64,000 nucleotides of DNA from Niebla homalea (taxonomy: Eukaryota > Ascomycota > Lecanoromycetes > Lecanorales > Ramalinaceae). Below the pieces are notes generated by a model that saw nothing but the letters and a program-made list of their open reading frames with translations, was not told where the DNA came from and did not search any database. The position numbers and the translations under genes are program-made. The stretch spans positions 868,001 through 932,000 of the forward strand of contig JAHGAU010000022.1 in NCBI GenBank assembly GCA_019925105.1. The letters run 5' to 3'. Within the stretch, counting starts at the first letter, position 1, and every line of letters begins with the position of its first letter. Shown here piece after piece: positions 41,777 through 54,738 of the stretch.

Positions 41777-44640
41777 ATATAATAAAGTTTAATAACCAGA
41801 TTTAATAAAACGTTATAAAGAAAATATAAACTTAATAAAAATATAATTAAGTCTAAATAGGAAGATTAACGATTTAAAATATTAACGTAAAATATATTGA
41901 ATTTTTAAAGTATATACTTATTAATATTCTTATTAGGGTTAAATTAAATATTATATATAAAGGGAACGTAAATAAGTTACGAGTTAAAGTATATATTATA
42001 AAGAGAATAATACCGCCCTCGGAAAAAGCGATATATAAAGCCGTTTAAGGATTTTTACTAAACCGGGTAAATTTTAAAGAAATATTATAAAAGAAGTTAA
42101 GTATAATAAAATACCAATAAAACTAACGCTATAATAGAGGAGTAAAAGGCTAGGATTTATTGAAAGAAAAGTAGCTACTTATATAACGGGATTTTATCTC
42201 TAACCTTAGGAGACTTAAACTTTATTAAGTTCAACCTTTTATTATTAAAGCTTTATGAAAGAAAATAAGGCATTATATAGATTAAGAAGGATAAATAAAA
42301 CTCTTATACTTAACTTATTTTATAGTGATTATCTTAAAGTATTTGTACCGCGTACCGGGTATTTTAAACCCTCCGATAAGCCGGAATAAAAATAATAAAG
42401 AAAATTAACCTAACGAGCGTTAATAAAGAACGCCTTAATCCTTTAGAAACCGTTATAATTATTATCGGTATAATTTAAGGGGAGAAAGTATATACGAGTA
42501 ATATAACGCCGTTTCCTTTATACTGCTATATTATTGGCTTTTATATTTCGTTAGAAACGGAAAATTAAAAAAAGAAAGATAAAAACACTATAAAGAATAG
42601 GAAAAGAAAAGTATTAATAAGGAGATTCTAAGCCTTTATTCTTTTTTTTTAATATTATAAGTTGTATAATAGCGAAGTTATTAAAGTTCATAATTCTTTA
42701 TAATTAGAATATTTCCTTAAAAAGAGAGAAAAAACGTATTAAAAATAGTATATGAATAAAAGCATAATTCAATAAGGTTATATATAAAGACTTCTATTGA
42801 AAAGGACGCGTTTCCTATAACCTATAGGTTTAAATTTTAAATCTATTATAAATATAACTTTAAGAATACGGGTAAAGTATACTATTAATATATAGAAAAT
42901 ACCTATCTTAAACGGCTGGTAATTAGAATCCTGACTATACCCTTAAAATGGGTAATTGAACCCAATATTGTCCTTTATTACGATAGCTATAAGGTATAAG
43001 CTTATATTAACTATCCTATCTTAAGAGTAAAAGGGGAGGTAAAGCGGAAGGACCGGTATATATATAAAAGCGGGGCTTAAAACGAAGATAACTTATTATC
43101 AAGGAAGTAACCCAGCGGCTAAGCCCGGTAATATACCCGAGGAAGCTAATATAGTTTTAATAACCTGAAAACCGAATCAGATTTTAATTTATTATTAATT
43201 AAATATATATCCTTCCGGTAAAATATACTAAATATCGAAAGTTATAATAAGGGATATACTTTTAAAAAATACTATTAAATATAGTACTAAACGTTAAAAG
43301 AGTTTATATAGAAATTAAAAAGATAAACGAAGATTAATAAATAAATATTTTATTATTCTTTTTCTTTTTTTCCTTTTTTAAATTATAATATATATAGCGA
43401 TAATAATTAGGACGAACTATAATACCCCCCTTTTTCTTAAGGCCAATATAATGAATTAATAAAAAGATAGCATTAATAAATAAGTATAAATCATACAATA
43501 ACTTATAGTACCTTATTAAATATATTAATATAAGAGATATTAATTTCTATAGGAAAAAATTTAAATAAAGCTTACTTAATAATTCTATTAAAACGTATTC
43601 AACGTTACGTAAAAGATTTACTTAAAACATATTAATTAACAACGAAATTAAAAGAATAAAAAAAGATATTAAAAATATACGAATTAAGGAATAAGGTAAA
43701 AAGTAATTAATTATAAATCTTAATCCTTATAAAGGGCGGTACTCCTAATCTTTTAATAAATGAATTAAAACGCTTTATATCTATAAAAGGATTAAGCGTA
43801 TAATACTTAAGGAAGATATAAATATAACGTAATTTAAGGCTTAAGATAAAAAGACATAAAGTACTATAATCGCCGTTATAAATTAAAACAATAAAAAAGG
43901 TCGTCCTTTTAAAAAAGTTAAGCCTTAATATATATATTCACTATTATTAAATAAGATACGGAAATAAAGCTATAAGGAAAAGAAGTAAATATATATATAA
44001 ATAACGTGAAAAGATAAGAATTATTTATTTATAATACGTAATATTAAAAAAAGTAAATTTTATTATAAAAAGGACCGGGGTAAATTAATATTAAATTAAT
44101 ACCGTTTTAACTTTTTATGGATATTTCGGATTATAAAAAGAATATTATAAACGGTTATATATATGATTAAAATATATATAAATACGTATAATATACTTAA
44201 AAGTACAAAGGTATTAAGGGTAACATTTTATTATAAAAGGAGTTAAAAAGAAGGAAAATAAAAAAGATAATAAATTTACGGATATATATATAAAGCGGTA
44301 AAAATGTTAAGGAAGGTTTATTAAGAATAGAATCGTTTTATATATACTTTAAAAACGGAGAATAAGATTAAATAGATTAATAAACAATCTATATTTTACT
44401 TATTTATATAGGGGCTGCGGCTTATCTCTAATTGTACTTTATTACTATTTATTATTTTATTATCTTTACACTTTCTTTACCTTCTCCTTTTTCTACCTTA
44501 ATTAATTAAGTTAGAACATAGTTAAACTTTAAAAACCTTATTATCAAAGTTTTATACTTTTAAGTTATACTTTCTTTATATTATTTACTTTAAATAGAAT
44601 CTAATATATGATGTTAAAGGTTTCAGAATACATATATTAT
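41777..44640. other. unassigned, partly little-RIPed sequence
   Basis: At about 42010-43200 the sequence keeps TGG, TGA, CA and TG sites and reads as broken protein-like frames on the plus strand (IIPPSEKAIYKAV near 42020; NITPFPLYCYIIGFYISLETEN near 42500; GEVKRKDRYIYKSG near 43035). I do not recognise the family, and the frames shift. The remainder (about 43300-44640) is RIPed AT-rich sequence. It could be a decayed host gene or a different mobile element. Confidence 0.35.
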
Positions 44641-44780
44641 AATTAAAGTATTAAATTTTAGATTAAACAGAGGGCTGGCTAATAATACCCTTATAAAAAA
44701 GGTGGTTTATAGGGCCGTTTTGCGATTGCGACGTGGTAAGGCTAACCCGGTTTCTTAAAATTTAAATACCTATACTATTT

Positions 44781-44879
44781 ACCACTTACCAGCCTTACCA
44801 ACCTTACCTACCTTATTATAACCCTCATTTACCCTCACCCTCACCCTTACCCTTACCTTTACCATTACCCTTACCCTCT
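44781..44879 (-). repeat. C-rich, telomere-like degenerate array
   Basis: Repeats of CTTACC, CCCTCA and CCCTTA (minus strand TAAGGG/TGAGGG/GGTAAG). It resembles the inner array of the 701-bp TIR element (50997-51283). The adjacent GGTGGTTTAT at 44700 also resembles a block beside that array, so this may be the core of another, otherwise lost, copy. Confidence 0.6.
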
Positions 44880-46079
44880 AATATAAGAATATAGAACGTA
44901 TTTATTAACTTAATTATTTAGGTTTATATAAGAAGAATAAAGTTATTATTAAAGGATACCTGGCCGTTCTAAGATATACGGTAAGGTACTTTAATATATA
45001 TAACGTTAAATTAATACGTATATACGCTAAATAAAACTATAGGTAATTATTAATTTTAATATTCACTTTAATATTAACGACGGTAATAACGGTAATATAT
45101 TTTATCTATTATTATTTATCCTTCGGTATAACGTATAAGCTTCCCAGCTTACGTATAAAAATAGGCTTTATTTATTTAAGTAGTTTAATTAAAGTATTTA
45201 TTATTTATTTCTTAACTAAAATCTAAATATAAGTAAGCTCCTTAATCTTAACTTTTATTCTATAATAATAAATCCGAATATATTTAATATAATCTTAATA
45301 GGATAATTAATTAATAATCCCTCTAACCGTTTAATTATTAGTTCAAACTATTTTCATAAAAAGTAATTAAAAAAGAAATACTATATAAAGCTTTATAAGT
45401 TATATTATATATAAACTTAATTAATAATATACTTATAGTATTTTATCGATAGAAACAAATTAATGTAAATCCGTTACAATATTAAAATATATAATAAAGA
45501 TTAAAAAGTCTTTCTAACGTTAAAATAAAATACGTTTATAGCCGATAACCTTCTAAGTTTCTCACTTATGAGGATTATTATGTATCTATTTATATTATAG
45601 CTTAAAGTAGGGCATTTAATTATATATTTAACCGTATTAATATAAATATTTCTTAAGTTTACCGAAAATCTTTTTAATTTATTAATAAAGAAAAGAAAAT
45701 TAAATCATATTATTCAAATTATTTATTATAGAGTACCTATAAAAAGTATATATAGCTTTTATGTTATCTTTATTAGTATGTTTTCTTTAAAATTTAAGAT
45801 TTTACTTTTTATTATTAAAGTATATAATCTTTTATAAAAATAAAATTATATGAGTGTTCATTTTAAAAATTTTTTAACATAAATATATCGTTTAAATTAA
45901 TTGCGTATAATTTTTATACTTAATAAATATATAATATCCTTTAACTTTTTTAACCGGAAATACTCTTTAAAGCGTTTTTAAATTATTTGATAATTTCTTT
46001 ATCCTTAACGACGATAAATATATTTATATAAATAACGAGGGTAATATGTTTATTAAGATAATGAAATATAGAAGAATCT
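44880..46079. other. unassigned RIPed sequence
   Basis: No domain was recognised. It leads into the diverged repeat at 46080. Confidence 0.4.
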
Positions 46080-46910
46080 TTAATTATATTATTAAATTCC
46101 AAAGATTTAAGTATTCTAGATAAAATAAAGTAATATTTAAATAAGGAATATTTAAGGCTATATAATACTTTTTATCGATAATATTTTATTGATTTATTAT
46201 ACGGTTTAATCTTTAAATAATTGATTAATTTATTTATTTACGAATCTAATTGTTAAGATAATTTCAGTATTCCTTAATATTAATAGTTAAGCTATCATTC
46301 TTAATATTTATACTTATCTTGAATTCATCGTTTTAGTTTTTTTTAAAAAAAGAAATTATAATTAATTAACTTTAGTTTAACTTACCTTAAATGTTACCCC
46401 GTTTTAAATAAAGACCTTTTTTCATTAATTATTTCTCTTAATATTATAGTTAATTCTTCACGTTAATCCGAAAAAGGGAAATGAAAACCTTAAATCCTTA
46501 ATTTATTATTTCCGCCGGAAGTCCTTTATTATTATTATAAAATATTTTAACGATTGTTGTAAGTTCTATTAAGTTCAATCGGAGGGAAATAGCCTTAACT
46601 ATATAACTTTATTATTAATATTAGAATTATTTTTAATTTCTTATTACGTATCTTTTTGAATTAATAAGCTTTATTTTTCATTCTAACTTTTTAATAGTTA
46701 CCGGCCTTACGTGGTAATTAAGCTTAACTAGGGTTAATTACGGGTCTTTATAAACAGTTAAATATTCATTATTATTTTATCTATATTAAATACGTGATTT
46801 ATTGGATAAAGTTTATGGGCTTTTAATAAAATCGTTTTTTACTTTTAAAATATTAGGTTGATTTATAGTTTATCTTCCGTATGGAAGAATACCATTTTAT
46901 GGTATAATAA
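46080..46910 (-). repeat. diverged repeat pair, member 1
   Basis: Aligns over about 800 bp with 55880-56660 in the same orientation. Landmarks are CTTAAATCCTTAATTTATTATT, GGCCTTACGTGGTAATTAAG, and GGATAAAGTTTATGGGCTTTTA against GGATATAACTTAAGGGCTTTTA. On the minus strand both read a GFKVFI motif after a KIFYNNNK/ITDYNNKR stretch, so a protein-coding origin is likely, family unknown. Confidence 0.6.
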
Positions 46911-47300
46911 ATAAGATAATAAGTATTGATGTAAGTAAGGTAAGGGTATATATAAAAGTAATGGTAATAATATAAATAACGCCCCCGTTATTTAACTCGC
47001 AGGTTTTCTATATAAACAATGGTGATCTTAAGTGTTAATAATAAGAGTATATGGAGATTAAGCTTCATTCAACTATATAAAGTACTTACTTTAAATGTAA
47101 GTTTTTTAATATATTTACGGTGCTTTTACGTAATAAATATAACAGTAAATAAATAATAAATATAATTTTAATTAAATATAATATTTATTTATATCGTATA
47201 TTTTTCTTTAAAACGTAATAATTTAAAATTATAACTATAGGAATATATAGATCTTAAATCTAGCTTTATAAGTATAGGGCGTTTATTTACTTCTTAATTT

Positions 47301-47679
47301 TACTCTGAGAAGGGGACCGGGATAAAACGGTTTTTGAATTTATTTACAGAATAAGATAAGGAAATTCCGCATTTTATTTTATCTTAATCCCAAGAGGATA
47401 CCGATATAATAAGATAAGGACATATTAAGAACTTAATTCTTAACGGTATTAACCGGATTGAGTAGATAATTTATTTTTAATATTTATTTTTTCTTTTAAA
47501 AGCTTAACCATAAATAATAATCTATATATTATAAATAAAAAACTTAAAACCTTAATATATCCCGATTTTATCCTATTTTATTACGTATTAATACGGGATG
47601 GGATTTTATTTACTTTATCTCGTCCTATCCTTATCCGATTTTATCCCATAAGATATATCCTATCCTACTTCCTGGAGTA
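47301..47679. mobile_element. short TIR element, 379 bp
   Basis: Begins TACTCTGAGAAGGGGACC and ends CCTACTTCCTGGAGTA, diverged versions of the 14672/40387 and 50846/51546 termini. The flanks CTTAATTT (47293-47300) and CTTAAGTT (47680-47687) are a 7/8 direct repeat. Internal ATACGGGATGGGAT and GGATATATCC-type blocks are shared. It is too short to encode a transposase. Confidence 0.75.
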
Positions 47680-47687
47680 CTTAAGTT

Positions 47688-49349
47688 TTCTATATAAAAA
47701 GCGGTATTTTTAGGTAATAACTATAAAAGCAGACGGGTATTAAGTATAGCTTTATACGTATAATACGTATAAAGCGTTTATTGATTTTCCGGGTTCTTTA
47801 TTTACGTTATCTTATATTTAAGTGTATTACAATAAAAAAATACTGATATAAGGCGTCATTTCTTCTTAAAAGGCCCCAGAAAAGCTTAATAAAAAGCTTA
47901 TTAAAACCTTTACTTAATGCTTAACTTTTTTATATAAATTATTATATTTCTAGTTAATAATTATAGCACTAAATAATTAAATATAAAATTTGATATTATA
48001 AATTACCATAATTAAGGAAATAAAAGAATTAATAAAAAATTATTAATAAGTTAAGAATTAACCAGAAAAAAAGAAACGTTTATTAAGAGATTGTTACGGT
48101 ATGGACCATAGGAGGATTCCTTTGCACGGAGCGGGCTTACCTTATTCCGTATACTTAGCGCGTATACTTATATTACGTACCTTCATAGCTAAATAGCGAT
48201 TAATTATATATATTAGACCCACTCACTTTATATATATGCTTTATATATATCCGTAACAGAGATAATCGGTTTAAGCATAAAAAATCCCATATTATTAATC
48301 TTAAGTTAATAAAAAAATTACGCGTAATAATTAAAAACTTAATATCTTTAAAAGAATATGTTAAAAATAAAGAATAACTAAATGTAGGAAACGGATAAAA
48401 TAAATTTATAAAAATTAAAAGATAAAAGTTATAACCCGTAGAAAGTTTCATTATAATAAAATAAAATAATATATTATAATTATAACCCAATTATTTATAA
48501 GGTAACCTGTATTATAAATTCCCTAATAAAGGAATAATAAAGGTTTATAGATACCGCTTTTATTTTAATAAGTTAAGTTCTACGGTTATAATATAATTTT
48601 AAAATTCTTTCTTATAGAATACGGAAATTAATATATTTATATTTATAATATAATATATATTAATAATAATAATACTTAAAATATATTTAACTTAATATTT
48701 AACTTTCTTAAATTAAGGAAAATAAATAGCCGGGAGTTTTTACTTATATTTATAATTTTAATCTTTTTTAAAAAAATAAACTATAATAAATTAAAAATTC
48801 TAATAAACTAAAAATCTTAATTTTAAAACGGTTAAAATATTATATAATATTAAATCTTATTAAAATTTTTAAAGATTAGAAAATACTACTATTATTATTA
48901 TAGGAAAGAAAGGCTTAGATATTTATATTATATTTAAAATTATTTATATTATTATCGATATCGTTTTTAGCGGAATATAAATAAAAAAATAAATTATTAT
49001 TTCAAATTAAATTAAATTTAAATAGGATGTATTTAATTTAAACGGGTTTAAAGTAAATCAGTTTAAATTAACAATTATAATTTTTCTTATATTAATATCT
49101 TATTAATTTTAGGTTTTAGATATATATTTTACCTTTTAAGTTAACCTTGAATCAGAGATAGTTTAATTTAATTATTTATAATAAAGTAATTATTAATTAA
49201 AGCTTTTTATATATAAAATTTTATAAATACCTTTTATAATATCCGTTATAATATTATATTCTTTATATTAAGGGTTTTAATAAACTTGAATACTAAAATA
49301 ATAAAAAATTTATAAATAACGTTTATAAATAACGTTTTTATATTTTCTT
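47688..49349. other. unassigned sequence, partly little RIPed
   Basis: Around 48090-48200 the sequence is less AT-rich and shares CTTAGCGCGTATACTTA exactly with family-B copy 1, a possible fifth, broken copy. The rest is RIPed with no recognised domain. Confidence 0.4.
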
Positions 49350-50837
49350 TTTCTTATATATAGGTTAAATTAATGTTTTTAAACTTATCTTAAGTTTATT
49401 TTAATTAAGGGTAAATAATTTTTAGTATTTTTTCTATTTAAGAATTTTTAAGGTTTAAATGGATCCGTTTATACCTTATTATTATAATTAAATATATATA
49501 CTTTTTAATTTACGTTTAAATAATTATTTAATTAAAACTTAATTAATAATTTTAAAACCTCGGACTTTAATATAGGGATAAAAGTTATTTTATAAACGTT
49601 CTTATAACTCTTAAATTCCGGCTTTAAACCATTTATAATTTACATATATATATATATATATATATTTTTAAAAAATACTTTTTAATTACGTATAAAATAA
49701 CTATTACGGACGTTATAACCAGGTTTATTTTTATTTAATAAAAGGTTTTAACTTTTTATAAGGTAACTTTATATATTAATACCGTAAAGTGAATTTAAAC
49801 CCCTTCCTTAGGCAATTTTTTTAATTTTTAAACTTTTTAATATAATCCTTAGTTTTCCGTTAATTTAAAAGTTAAGGATTTTAATATTAACTTCTTGCTT
49901 TATTATTATTTTCTTTAAGTAAATTACAATTATTATATTATATAATTTTAATTTCTTTTTAATAAAGAAAAATTTATACTTATAGAATATAAATTAAGCT
50001 TAATATTTTATTATTGCTCCTAAATAAACTTTATAATTTTCATTGATTTTAAGTAGTTTAAAGAATTAAATATATTTAGAATTAAATCTTAAAGTACTAT
50101 TAATAAATAATAAATATTTTAATTTAAATCTTAATTTTAACTTTATTGATTTTTAAATTAATAAAATATTAAAAGAAATTAAAAAACCAGTTAAATTAAT
50201 AATTCCTAAGGAATCCCTATTATAATCAATTTTATTAAGGTTATTTTTCTTCTTAAGTTAATTAATATTATTTAATTATATTAAAAGTTTTTATTTATTT
50301 TATACAGAAAATTAATATCCTTTTTTTTTATCAGTTGTATAATAATCTTAAATATTCTACTTTATAAAATATTTTTATAATATTGAAAAAGAAGTTATTT
50401 CATAAAATATTTCTTATCTTGATTTTGCATTTTATATAGTTTATTATTTAAACTTTCTAAACCCGTTTTTATTAACCAGTTTTTCCTGATATTTCCTTAT
50501 TAATTAAGGAAAGGTTTATATTCTTTACTATAATTTCCAATAACGTTTTATAATTACTCTTTATAAAGCTTTTCTTAACCTATATATAAAAGTAATTAAA
50601 GTAATCGGTTTATACGTTTATATTTTTAAATAATTTAATATAACCGGTTTCTTGAGGAAAGTTATTTTAAATTCTTTAGACTTATAAAAGTAATAACCGA
50701 TATTAAAATAAGCTTAAAGTAAATGAAAAAAGAGCTCCTTAAATCATACTATTTATTATTTATATTAAGAAGAGCTTATTTAATGTTCCTTTTAATTTTA
50801 AAGTTTTATTTTTTAAATTACGAGATTTGATTTTAAA
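49350..50837 (-). mobile_element. LINE fragment (RT region), minus strand
   Basis: Aligns with 60980-62390 of the right-hand LINE, for example GGATCCGTTT near 49460, AAAGAAATTAAAAAACCAG near 50170, and the start of the RT near 50600-50720. Neither the (AATC)n 3' end nor the 5' half is present. The 701-bp TIR element sits at its right edge. The left boundary is approximate. Confidence 0.65.
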
Positions 50838-50845
50838 TCTAAATA

Positions 50846-51546
50846 TACTGCGGGAAGCGGGACGGGATGGGACGGTTTTTCGATTCACTTATCCCATCCC
50901 GCGTGGGACCGGATAAGGCTGAATCCCATCCCATCCCATCCCTATCCCGGCGGGATGGGATCGGGATATGCCAAGATCCCGCCAAGACGCGGGGTAATAG
51001 TGAATTAATAAGGGTATTAATAAGGGTGCAGGTAAGGGTGTAGGTAAGGGTAAGAGTAAGGGTGAGGTTACTGAGGGTGATAAGGCTAATGAGGGTGATA
51101 AGAGGGTGATGAGGGTGATAAGGGTGATTAGGGTGATGAGGGTGATGAGGGTGGTAAGAGTGGTGAGGGTGATGGTGAGGGTGGTAGTGAGGGTGGTGGT
51201 AAGGGTGTAGGTAAGGGTGCAAGGGTGGTGGTAAGGGTGCAGGTGAGGGTACAGGTAAGGGTGAGAGGGTAAGGGTGCAAATTTTCCGGCTATCGATAAA
51301 CCACCCAAAAAAAATTTATGCTGATCTTTCTGATAATCACCCCTTTTCCCCCCCTTAATTCACTATTTTGGCCAGGGTTTCCCTTATCTTATCCGCCACT
51401 GGGATCTTGGTATATCCCTATCCCGTCCTATCCCATCCCGTATTAGTGCGGGATGGGATTCTATTCACTTCATCCCGTCCTATCCCTATCCCGTCCCTAT
51501 CCCGTCCCTATCCCATGGGATATATCCCGTCCCGCTTCCCGGAGTA
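50846..51546. mobile_element. short TIR element, 701 bp, intact ends
   Basis: TIRs TACTGCGGGAAGCGGG and CTTCCCGGAGTA pair over 22 bp with one mismatch. A perfect 8-bp target duplication, TCTAAATA, flanks it (50838-50845 and 51547-51554). The interior has subterminal GGGAT/ATCCC arrays at both ends and a GGGTGA-type minisatellite. It keeps many CA/TG sites, so it has escaped RIP or is young. It has no coding capacity: the open frames across it only mirror the repeats. A non-autonomous (MITE-like) member of the same family as 14672-40387. Confidence 0.9.
50997..51283 (+). repeat. GGGTGA/GGGTAA minisatellite
   Basis: About 45 degenerate 6- to 9-bp units such as GGGTGATGA, GGGTGCA, GGGTAA and one GATTAGGG. 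It resembles degenerate telomeric repeat (TTAGGG) but is internal to the TIR element. Confidence 0.85.
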
Positions 51547-51554
51547 TCTAAATA

Positions 51555-52329
51555 TAACTCTTAATAATTTAGTTAATAGTTTAGATCCGCTTATATAATC
51601 ATTAAATAAAATGTAATTAAGCCCGGAAGTAAATGAATTTATAACTGAATTATATAAATTATTTCCGTAAGAACTAAATAAATAACGTTTATAAGCTATT
51701 AATTAAGAAAAGCTACTTAAAAACCTTGTTAATTTTAATTTTCAAAATCCTATTAATATTAATATTCATTTAAATAAGCTTTTTAATCAATATAAATTAT
51801 ATTTCATTTTATATAAATTACCTTTTAATGGATAACGGATTATAAGTTATAGATTATAATTTAAACGTATAGGATTACGCCCGAAAAATAAGAAAAAATA
51901 ATTATAGAAATTATCCGATTAAGAATGATTATAGATTAACGCCGTAAGTTAAGACCGGTTTTTATTAATAAATATATTGATTTACTAATATTAATCTTTA
52001 TATTTCCCAAGAGTTTAAGTCTTTTTATATAGTTATTAATTAAGAGTAAATTGATAGTTTTTAAAATAAATTTAATTAAGCTTTTAAGCCCGCTTAATCC
52101 CGGGGTTAATAAAAAAACTTTATAAAATATAATCAATTATAAGGAGAAAGCTTTTACGGTAACGTAAAGAAAGTAGATTTTATAAAGCGTAATATATAAT
52201 AATAATTACCGTTAACCATAAAATCAAATAAGACTTCTTATATAGCCTGAAATGATAATATCTATATATTACTATATAAATATATAAGACTTTCTACCCT
52301 ATTTATAATAAGGATATATAATTAAATAA
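51555..52329. other. unassigned RIPed sequence
   Basis: Right flank of the 701-bp element. No recognised domain; any link to the LINE fragments on either side is unclear. Confidence 0.35.
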
Positions 52330-53250
52330 GGGTTAAAGCGGTAATACCCAAGAGTATTTATAATATGTTTTAAAGAATAAACTGGGATTAACTTTAATAT
52401 TAGAAGCCTTACTCTTTAAAAATATAAATCTATAATTTATTATTAAAAAGTCTAAAGCCTTGGAACGGGAAATATAACGGTAATAAAGTAAAAAGGTATA
52501 TTGAAAAAACGACCTAAAGAATAGGATACTGGCCTCTTAAATTAATCCCAGCCGATATTAAGTGTAAATATAAATAACGGTAATAAAACGTGGTATAGAT
52601 CCTTATCTTTTACCCGGTAGATTTTAACCTCCGACTAGGCTTAATTGAAAAATAAGGATAAACGATTACCGGAAGATACTTTCTATAGTGAAAAGGATAA
52701 AAACGGCGGTAGAGTTTATGATAATTACGGATTTATTTCCGTAATTTATCTTAACTTAAGAAATAAATAAGGTATTAAGAGAAATCATTAATAAATTAAA
52801 AGCCAACAGGAAAAAAAGAAAAGCTCCTTAAAAAATAACCGGCTAAATAATAGGGTAATTTTTATTCTTAATACCGGAGAAATATAAAGAAGAAATATAT
52901 ATTTAAGATTTAATTCCTTTATATTAACGGCGAAATGAATTCAATATACACAATAATTAAATAAAACGTTTATATAGAATACACTAAAAAAAAAAAGGAA
53001 ATTTTAAGTATAAACTCCTATACGAAACTCAATTATAATTATATATAAAAATATATATTATAAGAATAATGTATTTTATATATAAAAACCCATAATATTT
53101 ACTTTCCGGCAAAGAGATAAAAAGAATTTATAAATACCGTTCTTATTTTAGGAAATTAGGTTTTATCGTTATTAATACGGCCAATAAGCTACGCGGTAAG
53201 GAACACTAGAATTAAGATAGCTAGATTCATAATATAAATATAAATTATTA
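52330..53250 (+). mobile_element. 3' fragment of a LINE related to the Tad1-like family
   Basis: RINDYRKILSIVKRIKTAVEFMIITDLF (52650-52740, in part) aligns with GINDYY*ILINKKSIKAAVKFIII in LINE copy 1 (about 25385-25460). The last 130 bp matches the shared 3' UTR (GGAACACTAGAATTAAGATAG, TAGATTCATAATATAAAT). It lacks the (AATC)n tail and is less RIPed than the other LINEs, so it represents a separate lineage or an older copy. The left boundary is uncertain. Confidence 0.6.
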
Positions 53251-53594
53251 ATTTTATTATAAAGGTTTATTTAAATCAATGATTTTTTATTGAAGTTAAA
53301 TCCCGTTTATCCCGTTTTCTTTAAGTTATCGTTGCTACTTTTAGATAACCGGACTTAACATTTAGAATCGTAATAAGTTTTTTTTAGGTTATTATTTATT
53401 GCTTTTTATTTATTTTTATTCATTTTTCATATTAATATAATATTTATTTAGTTTATTTATACAATTTATATAAATCATATTATTAAATTTTCATCGTTAT
53501 TTTGATGGTTTTACGTTCTTATTAAGTGTTTTAGGTTTTATATAAAGTATCCGTTCTTATTATATATAATATATTTAAGTATATTCTTTATAAG
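53251..53594. other. unassigned AT-rich spacer
   Basis: Moderately RIPed; no feature seen. Confidence 0.4.
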
Positions 53595-53768
53595 TATTAT
53601 GAAACGGCGTATGCGCATATACATAGCATTACGGTCTATGGTAGATATAAGCATAGCGGGTAGCTCCCGGGCGGTCTTAGCGCGCCCACTCACTCAAATC
53701 CATAGCCACCTACCTAGCTATAAAAAAAATTATATAATATATATATTATATATATTACGTTCTTAATA
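53595..53768 (+). repeat. family-B conserved repeat, copy 3
   Basis: Starts TATTATGAAACGGCGTATGCGC and ends ATTACGTTCTTAATA, with the CGGGTAGCTCCCGG core intact. Well conserved against copy 1 up to TACCTAGCTA, then an AT run. Confidence 0.8.
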
Positions 53769-54738
53769 AAAAGGCTCTTTTTTATTAAGTATATATATTT
53801 ATATGTTTTATAATTTCTAACCTAAATTATATATTTTAGATTATTAAGCTATTTTTCAATAATGTCTTTTATTTTTAATAATTAAAGTATTATATATTGA
53901 CTCTTTTATTCTATATTTAAATTGATTTAAAAGATTTACCTTTAATACCTTTTTTATTAAGAATATTCTTATATATTTTATTAATATTATACTTGAATTA
54001 ACTGTAGAATATTTCTTTATTTAATCAAGGGAAACCGGGTTTTTATTATAGAAAAGAATCTATAATTAATAATTTTATATCTATATATTTTAAAGTACAC
54101 TTTTTTCCGGGGTTATAAAGCGTATTAAGTATATTCCGTTTATTATAACTATAAATAACTATTACAAAGTTTTTATTATATTAATTTTAATTTTAATAAT
54201 TTTATTTCTAACTTGTTTAAGTTTCCTTTCATTTTTAAGGACATTATATTAAAGAGTATATCCTTATCTATAACTATCGTAAAACGTTAGTTTATTTCGT
54301 TAATAACTTATCCGTTATTCCAAATTTTTTTAAAATTATTAAAAAAAAACATTTCTATAAAATATATAAGTTATTTAACGTCCTTATCGCTTTTTCCTCT
54401 CTTATAATTCCTTTATATATTTAACGTCTTGTTTCCTTTCTATTCCGTTCTTAGTTTTTTTCTTTAATTTTACCTTTACGCTATACGTATTTAATAACGC
54501 CGGTATCCTCTCCACTTTATTTATATTTATTGTCCGCCTTTTAATTATTTTTATTACCCCGGATTTTCCGAGCATTTTTTTTTACCTATTATAGTTTCAC
54601 TCATTTTATACGTTTTCTTAAGAGTATCTTATTAATTATAATTCCCTTATTTAATTTAACATTCGTTTATCTTATTAATATTACGTTATTTATATAAATC
54701 GCCCTTACCGTTGTTAGATTCCGCTTACTAATTAACTT
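53769..54738. other. unassigned RIPed sequence
   Basis: No recognised domain. A T-rich, CCTTTT/CGTCTT-type stretch at 54400-54600 is less TA-rich than its neighbours. Confidence 0.35.

Noticed and set aside
44650..44900. Chromosome end (telomere)
   Set aside because: The array is degenerate, short and followed by thousands of bases of other sequence on both sides.
48110..48215. Possible fifth family-B copy
   Set aside because: Only a 17-bp exact match (CTTAGCGCGTATACTTA) and scattered words agree; not enough to call a copy.
48200..48490. 96-codon minus-strand frame rich in Phe/Ile/Leu/Tyr
   Set aside because: Composition is that of AT-rich DNA. No motif, no homologous frame elsewhere, no supporting context.
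50839..51308. Two overlapping minus-strand frames rich in His/Pro and Thr/Leu
   Set aside because: They translate the GGGTGA minisatellite in different frames and run across the TIR of a non-coding MITE-like element.
51368..51598. 76-codon plus-strand frame rich in Pro/Ser/Arg
   Set aside because: It translates the ATCCC motif array and runs over the element boundary and target duplication.
51936..52136. 66-codon minus-strand frame
   Set aside because: Lys/Leu/Ile-rich with no recognisable motif, in RIPed sequence next to a LINE fragment.
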